DNA from: JADLHS01 sp049840435
GTDB lineage: Bacteria; Verrucomicrobiota; Verrucomicrobiia; Limisphaerales; JADLHS01
DNA: 64,000 nucleotides
Direction: 5' to 3'
NCBI GenBank assembly: GCA_049840435.1
Contig: JASGKY010000024.1
Coordinates: 1 to 64,000 of the forward strand
The notes below the pieces were generated by a model. That model was not told where the DNA came from. It saw only the letters and a program-made list of their open reading frames with translations, and did no database searches. Made by a program: the position numbers and the translations under genes. Below, piece by piece: positions 38,025-46,595 of the stretch (position 1 is the stretch's first letter; every line of letters starts with the position of its first letter).

Positions 38025-39230
38025 TCAGGTCGATCCGAGTCGTTTCAGTCTGTGAGAATTGCGTGCGGTTATCAGATTAGGTGCGCGCGCTTCTGTCGGT
38101 TTTGCAGTGCCGCCTGAATGGATTGGGATCGTCACGCGCATGGTTGTGCCTCGACCCGGGAGTGGGATAATCACAACGCGCCCATTGACCAACCTGACGC
38201 GTTCCCGCATTCCCAGCAACCCCAGTCGTAATTTAGCCTGTGGCTTATTCAAGGTCTCGGGGTGAAATGACCGGCCGTTGTCGGCGATTTCCATGCAGAT
38301 GCAATCGCGAATCTTGCGAAGGTTAACCGTTACGCGGCTGGCTTTCGCATGCTTGACCACATTGGTGAAGGTCTCCTGAGCGACGCGATAAAGCACCGTC
38401 TTGGCATCGCTATCAAGTCTTTCAGCCAAGGTGTTGCTTCGAAACTGAATGGCCAGTCCTGTGCGTCGGGCAAACCCTAGGCAATACGAACGCAATGCCG
38501 GCACCAAGCCGAGTTCGTCCAACATGGCGGGGCGCAGTTCGCGTGCAAAGCCATGCACACTTTCCATCGTGGCCTGAAGCAGACGTTGCGCGTCGGCGAG
38601 CTTCGCATTCAGCGTTTCGCGGTTTCCGGTGCGCTCTTGTTGCAACGCCGCAAGCGTCACGCTGATGGCCAGCAATGCCTGTCCCACTTCGTCGTGCAAT
38701 TCCCGGCTGATGCGTTTGCGTTCCTCTTCTTGGGCGCGCAAGACCTGATTGGAAAGATTGCGCAGATCTTCTTCCATGCGGCGGGCTTCGGCGAACAAAA
38801 CTCGCGAATGTTGTTCGCTGGCGCGCAGGGCTTTTTCGGTGCGCTTCCGTTCGCGGATTTCCGACTGGAGCGTGCGATTGATCTTCGCCAGTTCAGTGTT
38901 GCGCTTCTCTAGCGTCGCAATGAGTTGTTGCAAATGGGCATTGGTTTCCCGGAAACCGCGGTGGGTGACCTCGAAAGGCGAAAGTGATTCCAGCAAGAAT
39001 GGCTCGGCCGTTTTCCGAATGGCGGCCTCTTTTCCCGCGCTCGTGCCTTGCAGCCATTCTCGGAGCGATTGTTCGTGAGTCCGCGCCATATCCAGAATCC
39101 CGAGTTCTCTCGCGTTACTCGCTCTGCCCAGTTCATAGGCTCTCGCTAGGATCGCTTCCTGGGGATCAGCCAGGTATCTTTTCAAGGCTGCCGCGTACTG
39201 TCGGGCTAACCTGCGCAGGTGGTTATTCAT
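38025..39230 (-). CDS. Histidine kinase with RsbU_N-like input domain
   Basis: 401 residues from the ATG at 39230. Residues about 1-100 (LARQYAAALKRYLADPQEAI..., FEVTHRGFRETNAHLQQL) resemble the N-terminal domain of Bacillus RsbU, the part that binds the RsbT kinase. A coiled coil (about 100-165) leads to the HisKA_3 box EERKRISRELHDEVGQALLA with the phospho-His, and an HATPase_c domain (LYRVAQETFTNVVKHAKAS, IADNGRSF, LGLLGMRERVRLVNGRV). There are no TM helices. It lies between rsbX and a NarL regulator, so it likely carries the stressosome signal to that regulator. The RsbU_N assignment is by pattern only. Confidence 0.82.
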   Translation of the reverse strand: MNNHLRRLARQYAAALKRYLADPQEAILARAYELGRASNARELGILDMARTHEQSLREWLQGTSAGKEAAIRKTAEPFLLESLSPFEVTHRGFRETNAHLQQLIATLEKRNTELAKINRTLQSEIRERKRTEKALRASEQHSRVLFAEARRMEEDLRNLSNQVLRAQEEERKRISRELHDEVGQALLAISVTLAALQQERTGNRETLNAKLADAQRLLQATMESVHGFARELRPAMLDELGLVPALRSYCLGFARRTGLAIQFRSNTLAERLDSDAKTVLYRVAQETFTNVVKHAKASRVTVNLRKIRDCICMEIADNGRSFHPETLNKPQAKLRLGLLGMRERVRLVNGRVVIIPLPGRGTTMRVTIPIHSGGTAKPTEARAPNLITARNSHRLKRLGST

Positions 39231-39849
39231 GTTGTGTCCCAAGGTAGCGGACCACCAACACTAACGCGTCATCTGTTCCCTTGAAATGTCGTTGCAGAAT
39301 GCGTTGAGCCAGCGACTGGGGCGCTTCATGCAAGTTAATCGTGGTGGCGAAATCACTGCGGATGCCATCAGTCGCAAATATCAGCAGATCACCCGGCGCC
39401 ACCGGCATGACGCTCGCGTGTAGGGCCGGCAGGTGATATCCCACCATACCGCTGCGCAAGAGTACGTTCTTTGTGGAATGACTGGCGTCGTCCGCACGCA
39501 GTAGCAGCCCTGTCACGTTGCCCACACCCAGCCAGGTAACGGTGTTGTCGCGCGTGCTCAAGGAAGCTACTGTCAGGGCAACCCCGCGCGTTTTAATCAA
39601 AGCCTGATGACAGCGTTTGACAAGTGAGACGACCGAGTCACTGGCAAATTCTTCCAACACCGCAACGGCCGCTTGGGCTGCGTCAGTCGCTGCGCTGCCA
39701 TGTCCTATCCCGTCAATGGCTGCCAACAGCACCCCGTGGTTGAAAGGTTTGACGAGGTGCATGTCACCGCATACCGCTTCGCCCGCAATGGGCTGAGCGG
39801 CGACACCCCAGTCCACTACCTTTCGTTCCTGGGCAATGGGCCGGCTCAT
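39223..39849 (-). CDS. rsbX: RsbX-like PP2C/SpoIIE phosphatase
   Basis: 208 residues forming a single PP2C-like (SpoIIE) domain. Metal-binding motifs are AGEAVCGDMHLVKPF, LLAAIDGIGHGSAATDAA and LLIFATDGIRSDF. Its length matches RsbX, which dephosphorylates RsbR and RsbS to reset the stressosome; RsbU would be longer. It starts one base after the rsbT gene and overlaps the kinase start by 8 bases. Confidence 0.85.
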   Translation of the reverse strand: MSRPIAQERKVVDWGVAAQPIAGEAVCGDMHLVKPFNHGVLLAAIDGIGHGSAATDAAQAAVAVLEEFASDSVVSLVKRCHQALIKTRGVALTVASLSTRDNTVTWLGVGNVTGLLLRADDASHSTKNVLLRSGMVGYHLPALHASVMPVAPGDLLIFATDGIRSDFATTINLHEAPQSLAQRILQRHFKGTDDALVLVVRYLGTQHE

Positions 39850-39850
39850 C

Positions 39851-40252
39851 TTATGACAGCCACTTTCTCATGGTTACGGTAGTTCCTTTGCCTACGCAGG
39901 AATCAATATGAAACTCGTCCATCAACCACTTCGCTCCGGGCAAACCGACGCCCAAGCCTTTACCGGTCGAATAACCATACTGCATCGCTAGAGCGATGTC
40001 GGGAATCCCACGGCCTTCGTCCCGTGCCACGATCAACACGCCATGCTTGTTGCCCTGTTGGATGGGCGAGAGCACGATTTCTCCCTTTTTGGCATGGTCG
40101 AGGATATTGCGTGCCACTTCGGAGATCGCTGTGGCGATTAACGTCAGGTCCGAGCCGTCGAAGCCCATGGCTTCGGCGAGCGCGCGTCCCTTTTGACGTG
40201 CCGTCACGATGTCGGTTGCCGAATGGATTGGAACCCGTGAGTCATTTTGCAT
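39851..40252 (-). CDS. rsbT: RsbT-like serine/threonine kinase
   Basis: 133 residues with the HATPase fold of anti-sigma-type kinases: AISEVARNILDHAKKGEI (N box), VARDEGRGIPDI (G1), and GYSTGKGLGVGLPGAKWLMDEF (G2). RsbT phosphorylates RsbR and RsbS and, when released, activates a partner through an RsbU_N domain. It overlaps rsbS by 11 bases, so the two are coupled. Confidence 0.9.
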   Translation of the reverse strand: MQNDSRVPIHSATDIVTARQKGRALAEAMGFDGSDLTLIATAISEVARNILDHAKKGEIVLSPIQQGNKHGVLIVARDEGRGIPDIALAMQYGYSTGKGLGVGLPGAKWLMDEFHIDSCVGKGTTVTMRKWLS

Positions 40253-40616
40253 GTTTCAGGGTCCTTGTGCTCAGCCGGTCCAGATACGCCAGACCTTCTT
40301 CCAAGTCCAACGCAGTTCCGACCCCCTCCAAGGTCAACCCCAGTTGCACCATTGCAAACGCCACGTCCGGCTGGATGCCAACAATGACTGTCTCCGCCCC
40401 GCGTAATTTGAGCATGTGTGCCACCGCCCGGAGTGTGCGCGTGGCAAAAGAATCGATCACATCCAACACTGTGACATCAATGATAATGCCCCGGGACCGG
40501 AATTGTCCGACGCGGTCTGCCAGATCATCTCGCAACTGAACCAAATCTGCGTCCGACAGCACGGATTGAATGCTGGCAATCAGATAATCCCGCTGCTTGA
40601 GAATCGGAACAGGCAT
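40242..40616 (-). CDS. rsbS: RsbS-like STAS-domain stressosome scaffold
   Basis: 124 residues, a single STAS domain. The phosphorylation site lies in VLDVIDSFATRTLRAVAHML, where the Ser of IDS matches the RsbS phospho-Ser. ETVIVGIQPDVAFAMVQLGL follows. RsbS forms the stressosome core with RsbR and sequesters RsbT. It lies between rsbR (17-base gap) and rsbT (overlap). Confidence 0.9.
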   Translation of the reverse strand: MPVPILKQRDYLIASIQSVLSDADLVQLRDDLADRVGQFRSRGIIIDVTVLDVIDSFATRTLRAVAHMLKLRGAETVIVGIQPDVAFAMVQLGLTLEGVGTALDLEEGLAYLDRLSTRTLKHAK

Positions 40617-40633
40617 GCAAAATGACGTGTCGA

Positions 40634-41602
40634 CTAAGTTCGGGGTTCTTGCGCGGCGGTTTCGTGAGTCGCCATGACTTTATACCCCAGCAGACGTTCG
40701 GCTTCTTCGATACCCCCCTGCAGATCGCCCACCGCATTCATCTTGCTTAAATCCACCCCGATCGTGACCAGTGTTTGGGCAATTTCCGAAGACAAACCAG
40801 TGATGATGACGCTGGCGCCCATGAGCCGGGACGCTTCAACCGTCTGCACCAAATGGTTGGCCACAGTTGAGTCAATTGTCGGCACGCCGGTGATGTCGAC
40901 CACGACCACTTTTGCGCGGTTACTGCGAATGCCGCGTAATAATTGTTCCGTCAATTGTTTGGCGCGCTGCGAGTCAATGACCCCGATGATCGGAAGAATC
41001 AGCAATCGTTCGCGCACTTGCAGAACCGGCGTGGACAGCTCCCGGATCGCCTCTTGTTGCTGCCGGATCACGCGCTCGCGCTCCTGCACAAAGCTGACGG
41101 CCACGGTGTTGGCGATGCGATTGGCCGCCGGCTCGTAGGCATCGAGCACTTGGTTGAGCAATTCAAAGTCGGCCTGATATTTCTTGAACAGCGAGCGGGC
41201 CAGCACGTCGCGTAGCAGCAGGACGATGCCCACTACTTCATGGGTTTCAACGCCGCGCGGAATGATGCGTTCGGAGAGATTGCGAGCATAAGCTTGCAAC
41301 GCCTCCACACTGCCGGTTTCGAGCACTTCGACGTAATTGTCGTAAACGGACGTGGCTTCAGTGAAAATTTCGTCCTTGGTCATCGCTGTCAACAGCTGCG
41401 CTTCGGTGATGCGGCGCGCCCACTCCTCGCGCAGTTGAGTGCGGTTCTGCCGCAGGTGCGCCACTAATTCGCGCAGGAGTGCGGCGCTGGATTCACTCAT
41501 GGGAGGGCTGACAGATGCTGCGGCCATAACCCGGCTGGCACCGAGCAATGGCTGCCCAATCGCGAAGCCGGTTTTTATTTCTTTATCGTCTTTTCGTTTC
41601 AT
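40634..41602 (-). CDS. rsbR: RsbR-like stressosome sensor protein
   Basis: 322 residues from the ATG at 41602, chosen for a very strong ribosome site (GGAGGTGATA directly before it). Residues about 30-190 form a helical RsbRD_N-type/globin-like sensor turret (LLRELVAHLRQNRTQLREEWARRI, EVVGIVLLLRDVLARSLFKKY). A linker helix leads to the STAS domain (about 200-310) with the two phospho-acceptor regions VVVVDITGVPTIDSTVA and ASVIITGLSSEIAQTL. It is the first gene of the operon rsbR-rsbS-rsbT-rsbX-kinase-regulator. The sensed stress cannot be read from sequence. Confidence 0.9.
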   Translation of the reverse strand: MKRKDDKEIKTGFAIGQPLLGASRVMAAASVSPPMSESSAALLRELVAHLRQNRTQLREEWARRITEAQLLTAMTKDEIFTEATSVYDNYVEVLETGSVEALQAYARNLSERIIPRGVETHEVVGIVLLLRDVLARSLFKKYQADFELLNQVLDAYEPAANRIANTVAVSFVQERERVIRQQQEAIRELSTPVLQVRERLLILPIIGVIDSQRAKQLTEQLLRGIRSNRAKVVVVDITGVPTIDSTVANHLVQTVEASRLMGASVIITGLSSEIAQTLVTIGVDLSKMNAVGDLQGGIEEAERLLGYKVMATHETAAQEPRT

Positions 41603-41768
41603 TATCACCTCCGGAGCGAACGGTTTTTCCTGTGGGTTGACGGGGACGGACCCAGATTCACCGTGCATTATGGGGGTAACCAGCAACCGCGCATAGTAGG
41701 TGAATGCCCCATACTCAAGTAGCCTTCGAGTGACGCGTGTATCTCCGGATGGAATCAGGCAAACAATC

Positions 41769-41919
41769 TAACCACGGATGGGCACAGACAGGCGCGGATC
41801 ACAGAAGACCCTTATGCGCTAAATGCGCTAGTAAAGGCGAATTTGCCAAGCATTTAATCCAGTCGCGCGAATTCGCGAAATTCGCGTAGCCTCCTTTTAT
41901 CCGCGTCCATCCACGGTTA
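41769..41919. repeat. Dispersed-type repeat with near-inverted CCACGGAT ends
   Basis: Begins TAACCACGGATGG and ends CCATCCACGGTTA, which are inverse at 11 of 13 positions. The interior carries CGCGAATTCGCGAAATTCGCG palindromic text and TGCGCTAAATGCGCTA. Such ACCACGGAT elements are common between genes in this phylum. It fills the gap upstream of rsbR. Confidence 0.55.
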
Positions 41920-41965
41920 AATTGCTTTGTGGATTCAATCTCAATGCCGGCAGTTCATTCATGTT

Positions 41966-42499
41966 TCACGCCGGGGCGGAAGCAAGAGCGTTTACGGGGC
42001 AATAAGCGTCTTCTGTTGTGCCTCGATTATAGACCGGGCGAGCGGTCGTGAGTTGAGATATGAAGCACATGCCGGCTTTGTCGGCGACGGCGCGCAAATA
42101 ATTCAAGAATATCGGCGCGGGTCTGGTGGTGCGGCGGTTTTGGTTCAGAAGAGCGGCGAGCGCGGTGTTCTTTCCTTGCTTTTGAGTCAGCCAGTCGCCC
42201 ACCCACGACTTGACCGCTTCCGGTGGATCGCTATCAACATTGGCCGAAAACAAAATCAAATCGGCTTCCAGTGCAGCAGCAGCAGCACGTTTGGCATGGT
42301 GTAAGATCCGAAGTTCCACGAACTCAAACCAGACACATTCAAACTCAAATTCGATGGAGAACCGATTCGCCAGCCGCGTATAAATATCGTACATGCGTGC
42401 TATGGCTCGAGGGTCTTCATACACCGCCACCGCCCGCAGAATGCCGCTGGGGCGAAGCCAAGACTCATCGAGTTGCTGTTTCAATAGTCGTGCACTCAT
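41966..42499 (-). CDS. Hypothetical soluble protein
   Basis: 177 residues, no signal peptide or TM helix. It has an alternating alpha/beta pattern (ILRAVAVYEDPRAIARMYDIYTRL, FEFECVWFEFVELR, EADLILFSANVDSDPPEAVKSWVGDWL). The segment ADLILFSANVD followed by a helical linker resembles a Rossmann-like strand, but no nucleotide motif is clear. I do not recognise it. It lies just upstream of the stressosome operon in the same orientation, across a repeat element. Confidence 0.6.
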   Translation of the reverse strand: MSARLLKQQLDESWLRPSGILRAVAVYEDPRAIARMYDIYTRLANRFSIEFEFECVWFEFVELRILHHAKRAAAAALEADLILFSANVDSDPPEAVKSWVGDWLTQKQGKNTALAALLNQNRRTTRPAPIFLNYLRAVADKAGMCFISQLTTARPVYNRGTTEDAYCPVNALASAPA

Positions 42500-42869
42500 G
42501 TTCGCAGCTCAGGTTGGTTGTTCTGCATAGTCCTTTGTTCATAACGTATGCCCGTTGATTCGACTATGGGATGAGTCCCCCATTTGTGTGTGGAAATGAC
42601 TCCAAGCTCCGCAATCGCACCCGCAGACGTCGAGGTAACGACGAGACCCATGCTGGTTTGATTGTTTTAGTTGAAGATTGTTTGAACGCCCGGAGTGGTG
42701 AATACGAAGCAAAATACTGGATGTGGCCAGACGCACGCGCTTTCGTATGCGCTTCCCTTGCCGTGAATCGTTGGGAAAATACCAGCGCTTCCAAATTCAG
42801 GGGACAACGTGCGAATCGTTTCGGAGAATTCTTTCCCTCATTGATGGGGGATGGCCAAAGTCGACGAAG
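42500..42869. other. Intergenic region, nothing supported
   Basis: About 370 bases between the hypothetical gene and the corrected end of the first bactofilin. No gene, RNA or clear repeat was found. One stretch is open on the plus strand, but it is antisense to the bactofilin end and lacks protein-like composition. Confidence 0.4.
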
Positions 42870-43560
42870 TCAGGTTTTGCCACTGAGTTTCAAACTGCCT
42901 ACTACCACTGCGCCGGCTTCTACGATACAATTTTTTGCCGTGATATCGCCGAACATCCGCGCGGTGGCTTTCAATGTAACTGTGCCGGTAGCGTTGAGGC
43001 TGGCGACGAGCTCGCCGGCGATTTCAGCGTGCTCAACTTGAAGTGCTTCGGCCCAGCAGAAATCGATTTCCCTCCGGGATGATGAGCTTCGTTGCTTTGA
43101 GACTACCTTTGATCTCAGCCGATGAATAAATCGTCAGCGAATTTTCGGTAAAGATTTTTCCCAGCAACCGGCCTTTGATCACCGCATCGCCCGCCACCGT
43201 TTCCGTGTTGAACACGTAGCCCTTGGGTTCGATAACGAAGTTGCCCTTGGTCTTGAAGTTTTTGGAGATGGCGCTGGTGATGTGATAATCCTTGAGATCT
43301 ACGTAGCGGCTGCACTTTTTGCACATCGTGGACTCGGCGCTGGCGGGGATGTCGAGTTCTGCCTGGCATTCGAAGCAGACGATGCGGCGTTTCTCCGGAG
43401 CGCGCTCAACGGTTTTAGCTGTTGGGTGCAGCACTTCCTGGACATGGAAGTGCTTGCCACACTTCTTGCACACCGACGAGATGGCAGAAGGCGGTTCCGC
43501 CTGCTGGTTGCCACAATGGGGGCAGGCCAACAGGACCTTAGCCGGCTTTTTCGCTGGCAT
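42870..43560 (-). CDS. Bactofilin with N-terminal zinc ribbons (one frameshift)
   Basis: About 229 residues after dropping one base of the triplet at 43060-43062; the corrected frame continues AEALQVEHAEIAGELVASLN and ends at a TGA at 42870. The N-terminus has two or three CxxC pairs (ACPHCGNQ, VCKKCGKHF, VCFECQAE, MCKKCSRY), i.e. zinc ribbons. The rest is the bactofilin beta-helix (GNFVIEPKGYVFNTETVAG, GTVTLKATARMFGDITAKN). Bactofilins polymerise without nucleotide and shape the cell or its appendages. It is 31 bases downstream of a second bactofilin, so the two probably co-assemble. Confidence 0.8.
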
Positions 43561-43591
43561 TCAACGGTCCTCGCGGACGGTCAATGGAAGT

Positions 43592-44006
43592 TCAGCGAAC
43601 TGGCGGCTTGGGCGATTCCGGGAGGTTTGCGGGGCCACCCGGGCGCGCGGGGCCGGCAGTGGGGGAAACCTTGTTCGGGTTCACGTCGATCTTACCGACG
43701 AACGTCACGCCTTCTTCGATCGCCAGCTTGGCGGCGCGGACGTCGCCAAACAATTCCGTCTTGGCCTTGATATCAATCTTCTCCTTGGCCGTGATGTTTC
43801 CATTGATCTTCCCGCGCACGACAACGGACTGCACGTCGATGTTGCCGTTGACGACCGCGCTATCGCCCAAGTTCAGGAGGCCGTCGCTGTGGATTTCACC
43901 CTCCAATTTACCCTCGAACGTCAATTCCCCCGTGAATTTGAGGCTCCCTTTAATTTCGACGTCCGATCCGAGTGACGTTTTTAGTAGTGCTGGCAGTAGT
44001 GCTCAT
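43592..44006 (-). CDS. Bactofilin (one frameshift near the start)
   Basis: About 137 residues from the ATG at 44006, with one surplus A in the A5 run at 43978-43982; the corrected start reads MSTTASTTKTSLGSDVEIKG. The body is a typical right-handed beta-helix with six-residue rungs (LTFEGKLEGEIHSDG, VVNGNIDVQSVVVRGKING, VRAAKLAIEEGVTFVGKID). The C-terminus is Pro-rich. It probably forms membrane-associated filaments. It is first in a two-gene bactofilin unit. Confidence 0.85.
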
Positions 44007-44153
44007 GCGAATGATCCTTGGTTATTCCTTGGTTAAGAGACAGGTCACATTGTCTAGGGAACTCCGTACGCTACGTCAAAGGATTTGTTCCTCGAGTTAT
44101 TCACCGATGGTTTTGCATTGCCCGGGGCGACGTGACTAGGCTTCCTATGCGCC

Positions 44154-44612
44154 GTGTCGAAACTCAAGTTGCTCGCAAAATATTGGTGGCCAGTCTGGCT
44201 GTGGGCGGTGGTCATTGTTTCCGCGTCTGGTGACTCAAATTCGGTCCAGCGCTCGTCGCGGATCATCGAACCCTTGGTGCGATGGTTGTTTCCGAATGCT
44301 TCGGCTGAAACCATTCACGCGGCGGTATTCCTCGGACGCAAATGGGCGCACCTGACGGAATACGCCATCTTTGCCCTGCTTTGCTGGTGGGCTTTGCGAG
44401 CCTCGCGCCAGCCCAAACCGACCGGTTGGTCGCGCCGAATTGCCTGGCTAGCATGGGGGGCGGCGACTTGCTTTGCCGTGACCGATGAAGTGCATCAACT
44501 CTTTGTGCCCGGGCGGCAGGGCTCGATTTGGGACGTTCTGATTGATTCCACTGGAGCTGCCGGCGGATTATTTCTGCTCTGGCGACTTGGGCGTTGGCGT
44601 AATTGGTGGTGA
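44154..44612 (+). CDS. VanZ-like family membrane protein
   Basis: 152 residues from a GTG start. Three to four TM helices are visible: WWPVWLWAVVIVSASG, LTEYAIFALLCWWALR and IAWLAWGAATCFAVTDE. The VanZ signature is FVPGRQGSIWDVLIDSTGAAGG with the preceding DEVHQ. Function is unknown beyond the link of VanZ to low-level teicoplanin resistance. It is the last host gene before the tRNA-Thr used by the prophage. Confidence 0.85.
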   Translation: MSKLKLLAKYWWPVWLWAVVIVSASGDSNSVQRSSRIIEPLVRWLFPNASAETIHAAVFLGRKWAHLTEYAIFALLCWWALRASRQPKPTGWSRRIAWLAWGAATCFAVTDEVHQLFVPGRQGSIWDVLIDSTGAAGGLFLLWRLGRWRNWW

Positions 44613-44709
44613 AAAGTCAGGATTTGTCCGGCGAGCATGAACGTTCGCCTTGACTCCAAGCCTCTACTAGGTTTTTTTGACAGCGCGTCAATTGTCCCCG
44701 ACGTTGGAG

Positions 44710-44784
44710 GCCAGCTTAGCTCAGCGGTAGAGCAACGGTTTTGTAAACCGTCGGTCGCCGGTTCAATCCCGGCAGCTGGCTCCA
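44710..44784 (+). tRNA. tRNA-Thr (TGT anticodon) with encoded CCA; prophage insertion site
   Basis: Acceptor GCCAGCT pairs with AGCTGGC. The anticodon stem ACGGT/ACCGT closes the loop TTTGTAA, with anticodon TGT at 44742-44744. The T arm is CGCCGGTTCAATCCCGGCA-like, and CCA is encoded at 44782-44784. The last 46 bases recur perfectly at 60997-61042, so the integrated element regenerated this tRNA. Confidence 0.96.
44739..44784 (+). repeat. attL: 46-bp direct repeat inside tRNA-Thr
   Basis: From TTTTGTAAACCG to GGCTCCA; identical to 60997-61042. It spans the anticodon loop to CCA, the usual crossover region of tyrosine integrases. Confidence 0.95.
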
Positions 44785-44853
44785 AACTTTCGGGGATGTT
44801 GTGCGCAACGCGACAACAGTCAACACAAAACGGCACAACTCAAGTTTGGACCT

Positions 44854-45117
44854 ATGGCTGCCACACAACTCTCCGAAAAAGATTTCCAGCTCTTGAAGGA
44901 TCGTCTCTACCGGTCCAAGAACGCGCTGGAGCTGGTGCTGAATCAATGCACTGGTCTAAATAATTTCGCTTACACGATGGACGACGGTCGCCAAGTTTAC
45001 TTGGCGGACTTTATCGAAGTTATCGAAGCTGCGCGCGTCGAGTGCAAGAATCATGAGCCGTTAGAAGTTCAGCTTCGGAAAATTCGCCGAACGTTGAGCC
45101 AACAGCCACGAGGTTGA
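44854..45117 (+). CDS. Hypothetical prophage protein
   Basis: 87 residues starting 70 bases after attL. It is mostly helical and polar (FQLLKDRLYRSKNALELVLNQ, VIEAARVECKNHEPLEVQLRKIRRTL). No known domain. It is the first gene of a three-gene rightward set ending in the integrase. Confidence 0.65.
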   Translation: MAATQLSEKDFQLLKDRLYRSKNALELVLNQCTGLNNFAYTMDDGRQVYLADFIEVIEAARVECKNHEPLEVQLRKIRRTLSQQPRG

Positions 45118-45120
45118 TCC

Positions 45121-45591
45121 ATGAAGCCGCCGAAGTGCAAAGCAATGGACGACTATGCTTCGCTGCTTGTGAAGATCGGTGAATTAGAAGGAGCAATTGA
45201 AGCTGCGAAGCGGCATATCAACTGTATCCCTGCCCAGGTATCTCGTGAGTTAAAAAGTGATCTTCACCGCATTGAGGCGGCGCGCTATCTTTACTGGTGC
45301 ACAGACATTCCAGCAGAAAATATCGCATCCGGTTTTTTTGGAATGGAAATCGGTGGCGCATATTTAGATCAATTTCTAAAGCAGATTGGGCCACTGGAGC
45401 TAGACGTGATTTGTGATAGATGCCGGCAGCCCATGCAGTGCCACAGCCGAACAAACAGGAAAGAAATTTTGAAGCACGCTGAGCGTGTCGGCGACGGATT
45501 CAGGTACCCGGAGGGATATAACATTCTTTGCCCTTCGTGTTGGGATTCTGTTCAACGAGAGCGGGCACAATCTTATTACAGCCATCAATAG
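45121..45591 (+). CDS. Hypothetical prophage protein with Cys-pair motif
   Basis: 156 residues, 3 bases after the previous gene. The C-terminal third has CDRCRQPM...NILCPSCWDS, two CxxC pairs suggesting a zinc ribbon. The N-terminal part is helical (YASLLVKIGELEGAIEAAKR). The function is unknown; the position before the integrase suggests a role in lysogeny or regulation. AT content is higher than in the genes around it. Confidence 0.65.
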   Translation: MKPPKCKAMDDYASLLVKIGELEGAIEAAKRHINCIPAQVSRELKSDLHRIEAARYLYWCTDIPAENIASGFFGMEIGGAYLDQFLKQIGPLELDVICDRCRQPMQCHSRTNRKEILKHAERVGDGFRYPEGYNILCPSCWDSVQRERAQSYYSHQ

Positions 45592-45638
45592 TCAGGCTTC
45601 CCAAAAAATTTCCGTTCACCTAAAGTCTTCATCGCTTA

Positions 45639-46538
45639 ATGCCGATGGAGCAACTTGTGCAACCGACTCCGCTGGCCGATGCACTTAGAACCTGGGCAGC
45701 GCTTCAGGGCATCGGCAAAAAGCCGTCCACACGAGAGTATCACCAGGAGATCGTCGGCATCGTGCTAAACCGATGGACCGGCCAGCGCGATGATATTCAC
45801 GCCGTGACAGAGCGCGACTTGACGGCGTTCGTCCTGGATATTTCCGAAGCCTACTCCCCGTCCCGCTACAACGGTATTTTGTCCGCGATCCACGGCGTGT
45901 TTCCCGACACGCGGAAAAAGTTCAAACGTCAGCGCGTGCCGGCGAAGGAGCGCCACGTCCTCACTGACGACGAATACAATCAGCTCCTCGATGAGCTGGA
46001 TCGTGCGCCACAGTCACACGCGGGTTTGGTGATCCGCTTTTTGTCAGAGACGGGAATGCGGATCGGTGAATCTCGAAAGCTCACCTGGTCGTGTGTGAAG
46101 GCGGATAGGATCGTCGTGCCGGGTTCGATCTCGAAGAACGGGAGAATGCGGACCATTCCATTTATGGGGTGCATTGCGGAGACGCTGGAGGCCCTGCGTC
46201 GCGTCGCGACAACGGACCGTGTGTTGCCCCAGGCTGAAGTGCAGACGTCGCTACGAAGCGCCTGTGAGCGTTTGGGGTTGCCCCGGCTCAGTCACCATGA
46301 TTTTCGTCACCAGTTCGCTACGCGGTGCATTGTGAGCGGCTGTGACATTCCTACGGTCGCACGTTGGCTGGGGCATCTCGACGGCGGGGCGTTGCTCTCG
46401 CGTCTCTACTTCCACCTGGTTGAAGAACACAGTTTCAGGATGGCCGCGAAAGCGAAGTTGTTGCCGGCAGTGAAATGCGATCCGGCGACGCCACCGGTGG
46501 AGTTACTCGATGAGCTGCCGGCGTGCGTTTGGAATTGA
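45639..46538 (+). CDS. int: Tyrosine recombinase (prophage integrase)
   Basis: 299 residues. An N-terminal SAM-like core-binding domain (about 10-100) precedes the catalytic domain. All active-site residues are visible: Arg141 in GMRIGESRKLTW, Lys166 in SISKNGRMRTIPF, His220 and Arg223 in LSHHDFRHQFATR, His246 in WLGHLDGG, and nucleophile Tyr257 in LSRLYFH. It should catalyse insertion into and, with a directionality factor, excision from the tRNA-Thr. No arm-binding AP2-like domain is obvious, so it is a short-form integrase. It converges on the structural module. Confidence 0.93.
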   Translation: MPMEQLVQPTPLADALRTWAALQGIGKKPSTREYHQEIVGIVLNRWTGQRDDIHAVTERDLTAFVLDISEAYSPSRYNGILSAIHGVFPDTRKKFKRQRVPAKERHVLTDDEYNQLLDELDRAPQSHAGLVIRFLSETGMRIGESRKLTWSCVKADRIVVPGSISKNGRMRTIPFMGCIAETLEALRRVATTDRVLPQAEVQTSLRSACERLGLPRLSHHDFRHQFATRCIVSGCDIPTVARWLGHLDGGALLSRLYFHLVEEHSFRMAAKAKLLPAVKCDPATPPVELLDELPACVWN

Positions 46539-46595
46539 TCCGTTTCGCGAGCTGCACGGCGCGTTGTGCCTGGCGTCGTAGTTCGCTGAGATTCT

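Noticed and set aside
42571..43041. 156-codon open frame on the plus strand near the bactofilins
   Set aside because: Its second half is antisense to the corrected bactofilin end, and the peptide has no protein-like pattern.
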